From positions 1 to 64,000 of the forward strand of contig UCLR01000045.1 of NCBI GenBank assembly GCA_900473415.1: a stretch of 64,000 nt of DNA. Direction: 5' to 3'. The DNA comes from Hyphomicrobiales bacterium (GTDB taxonomy: Bacteria > Pseudomonadota > Alphaproteobacteria > Rhizobiales > Beijerinckiaceae). Below the pieces are notes generated by a model that had not been told where the DNA came from, did no database searches, and worked only from the letters and a program-made list of their open reading frames with translations. A program made the translations under genes and the position numbers. Below are positions 63,913 through 64,000 of this stretch, piece by piece (position 1 is the stretch's first letter; each line of letters opens with the position of its first letter).

Positions 63913-64000
63913 ATGGTCTCGCGCGCGGAACCTTCTCTCAGCGGCCGCTGGTGGTGGTCGATCGACCGCCTGATCCTGACGGCCCTCGTCGCCCTGATGG
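63913..64000 (+). CDS. ftsW: Lipid II polymerase/flippase-family protein FtsW, 5' end only
   Basis: Only the first 29 codons lie in the window: MVSRAEPSLSGRWWWSIDR then LILTALVALM, the start of the first membrane segment. The WWW-(S/T)-(I/V)-DR motif before the first helix is typical of alphaproteobacterial FtsW, and the dcw position supports it. FtsW is the SEDS glycosyltransferase partner of FtsI. The ATG at 63913 is preferred because GGGA lies 9 bp upstream; an ATG at 63904 is the alternative. The gene continues beyond the edge. Confidence 0.75.
   Translation, partial: MVSRAEPSLSGRWWWSIDRLILTALVALM

Overview
This GC-rich window reads as a chromosomal segment of an alphaproteobacterium of the order Hyphomicrobiales. 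The best guess is a Bosea-like genus, inferred from gene content, codon use, TctC/Bug and Tat-exported binding proteins, and an alphaproteobacterial-style chemotaxis cluster. I see no rRNA, tRNA, CRISPR array, integrase or transposase gene. The only RNA gene recognised is rnpB.

Layout. (1) 1-5.5 kb: a leftward operon of a YdfG-like dehydrogenase, a flavin oxidoreductase and phosphonoacetaldehyde hydrolase (phnX, cut by the window edge), which looks like aminophosphonate breakdown. Facing it are an omega-aminotransferase and a MocR-type regulator. (2) 5.8-8.8 kb: an SDR, a fosmidomycin-resistance-type MFS pump and a Tat-exported Fe/Mn superoxide dismutase. (3) 9.0-19.6 kb: a complete chemotaxis cluster on the + strand, with a soluble receptor, receiver, STAS protein, CheY, CheA, CheW, membrane receptor, CheR, CheD, CheB and second CheY, ending at a strong terminator. 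(4) 19.7-23.7 kb: an exported glutathione-peroxidase-like protein. Opposite it lie four translationally coupled leftward genes: FliK-like, FlhB C-terminal-like, GNAT and MogA. (5) 23.8-37.7 kb: mixed metabolism and transport, including aldo/keto reductase, MBL hydrolase, orphan TctC/Bug protein, EttA, orphan family-5 binding protein, alpha-hydroxy-acid oxidase, YitT-like membrane protein, GH3 beta-glucosidase and cold-shock protein. (6) 38.4-44.1 kb: a methionine/one-carbon operon of an ArsR-methyltransferase fusion, metF and metH. (7) 44.2-50.6 kb: PhnA-domain protein, GNAT, PAS plus degenerate GGDEF protein, AmpD-type amidase, DjlA-like co-chaperone, lytic transglycosylase, RNase P RNA, and the divergent peroxide pair ohr/ohrR. 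(8) 51.0-64.0 kb: the division and cell wall (dcw) cluster mraZ-rsmH-ftsL-ftsI-murE-murF-mraY-murD, then a 3.6 kb interruption, then the start of ftsW at the window edge.

Points beyond ordinary annotation. Two roughly 264-bp non-coding elements have terminal inverted repeats and flanking TA or TTA duplications (32.9 and 47.7 kb), and look like non-autonomous MITEs. The last 61 bp of murD are duplicated 1.36 kb downstream, flanking an inserted DUF1254 gene. A four-fold 10-bp-spaced CCCA/CCCG array in the mraZ promoter matches the known MraZ operator pattern. A palindromic AT-rich site precedes the ArsR-metF-metH operon. An OhrR-like palindrome lies between ohr and ohrR. Dispersed palindromic intergenic repeats occur at 8.0, 49.5 and 50.7 kb. 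Functions are assigned by motif and family recognition only; no database search was possible.
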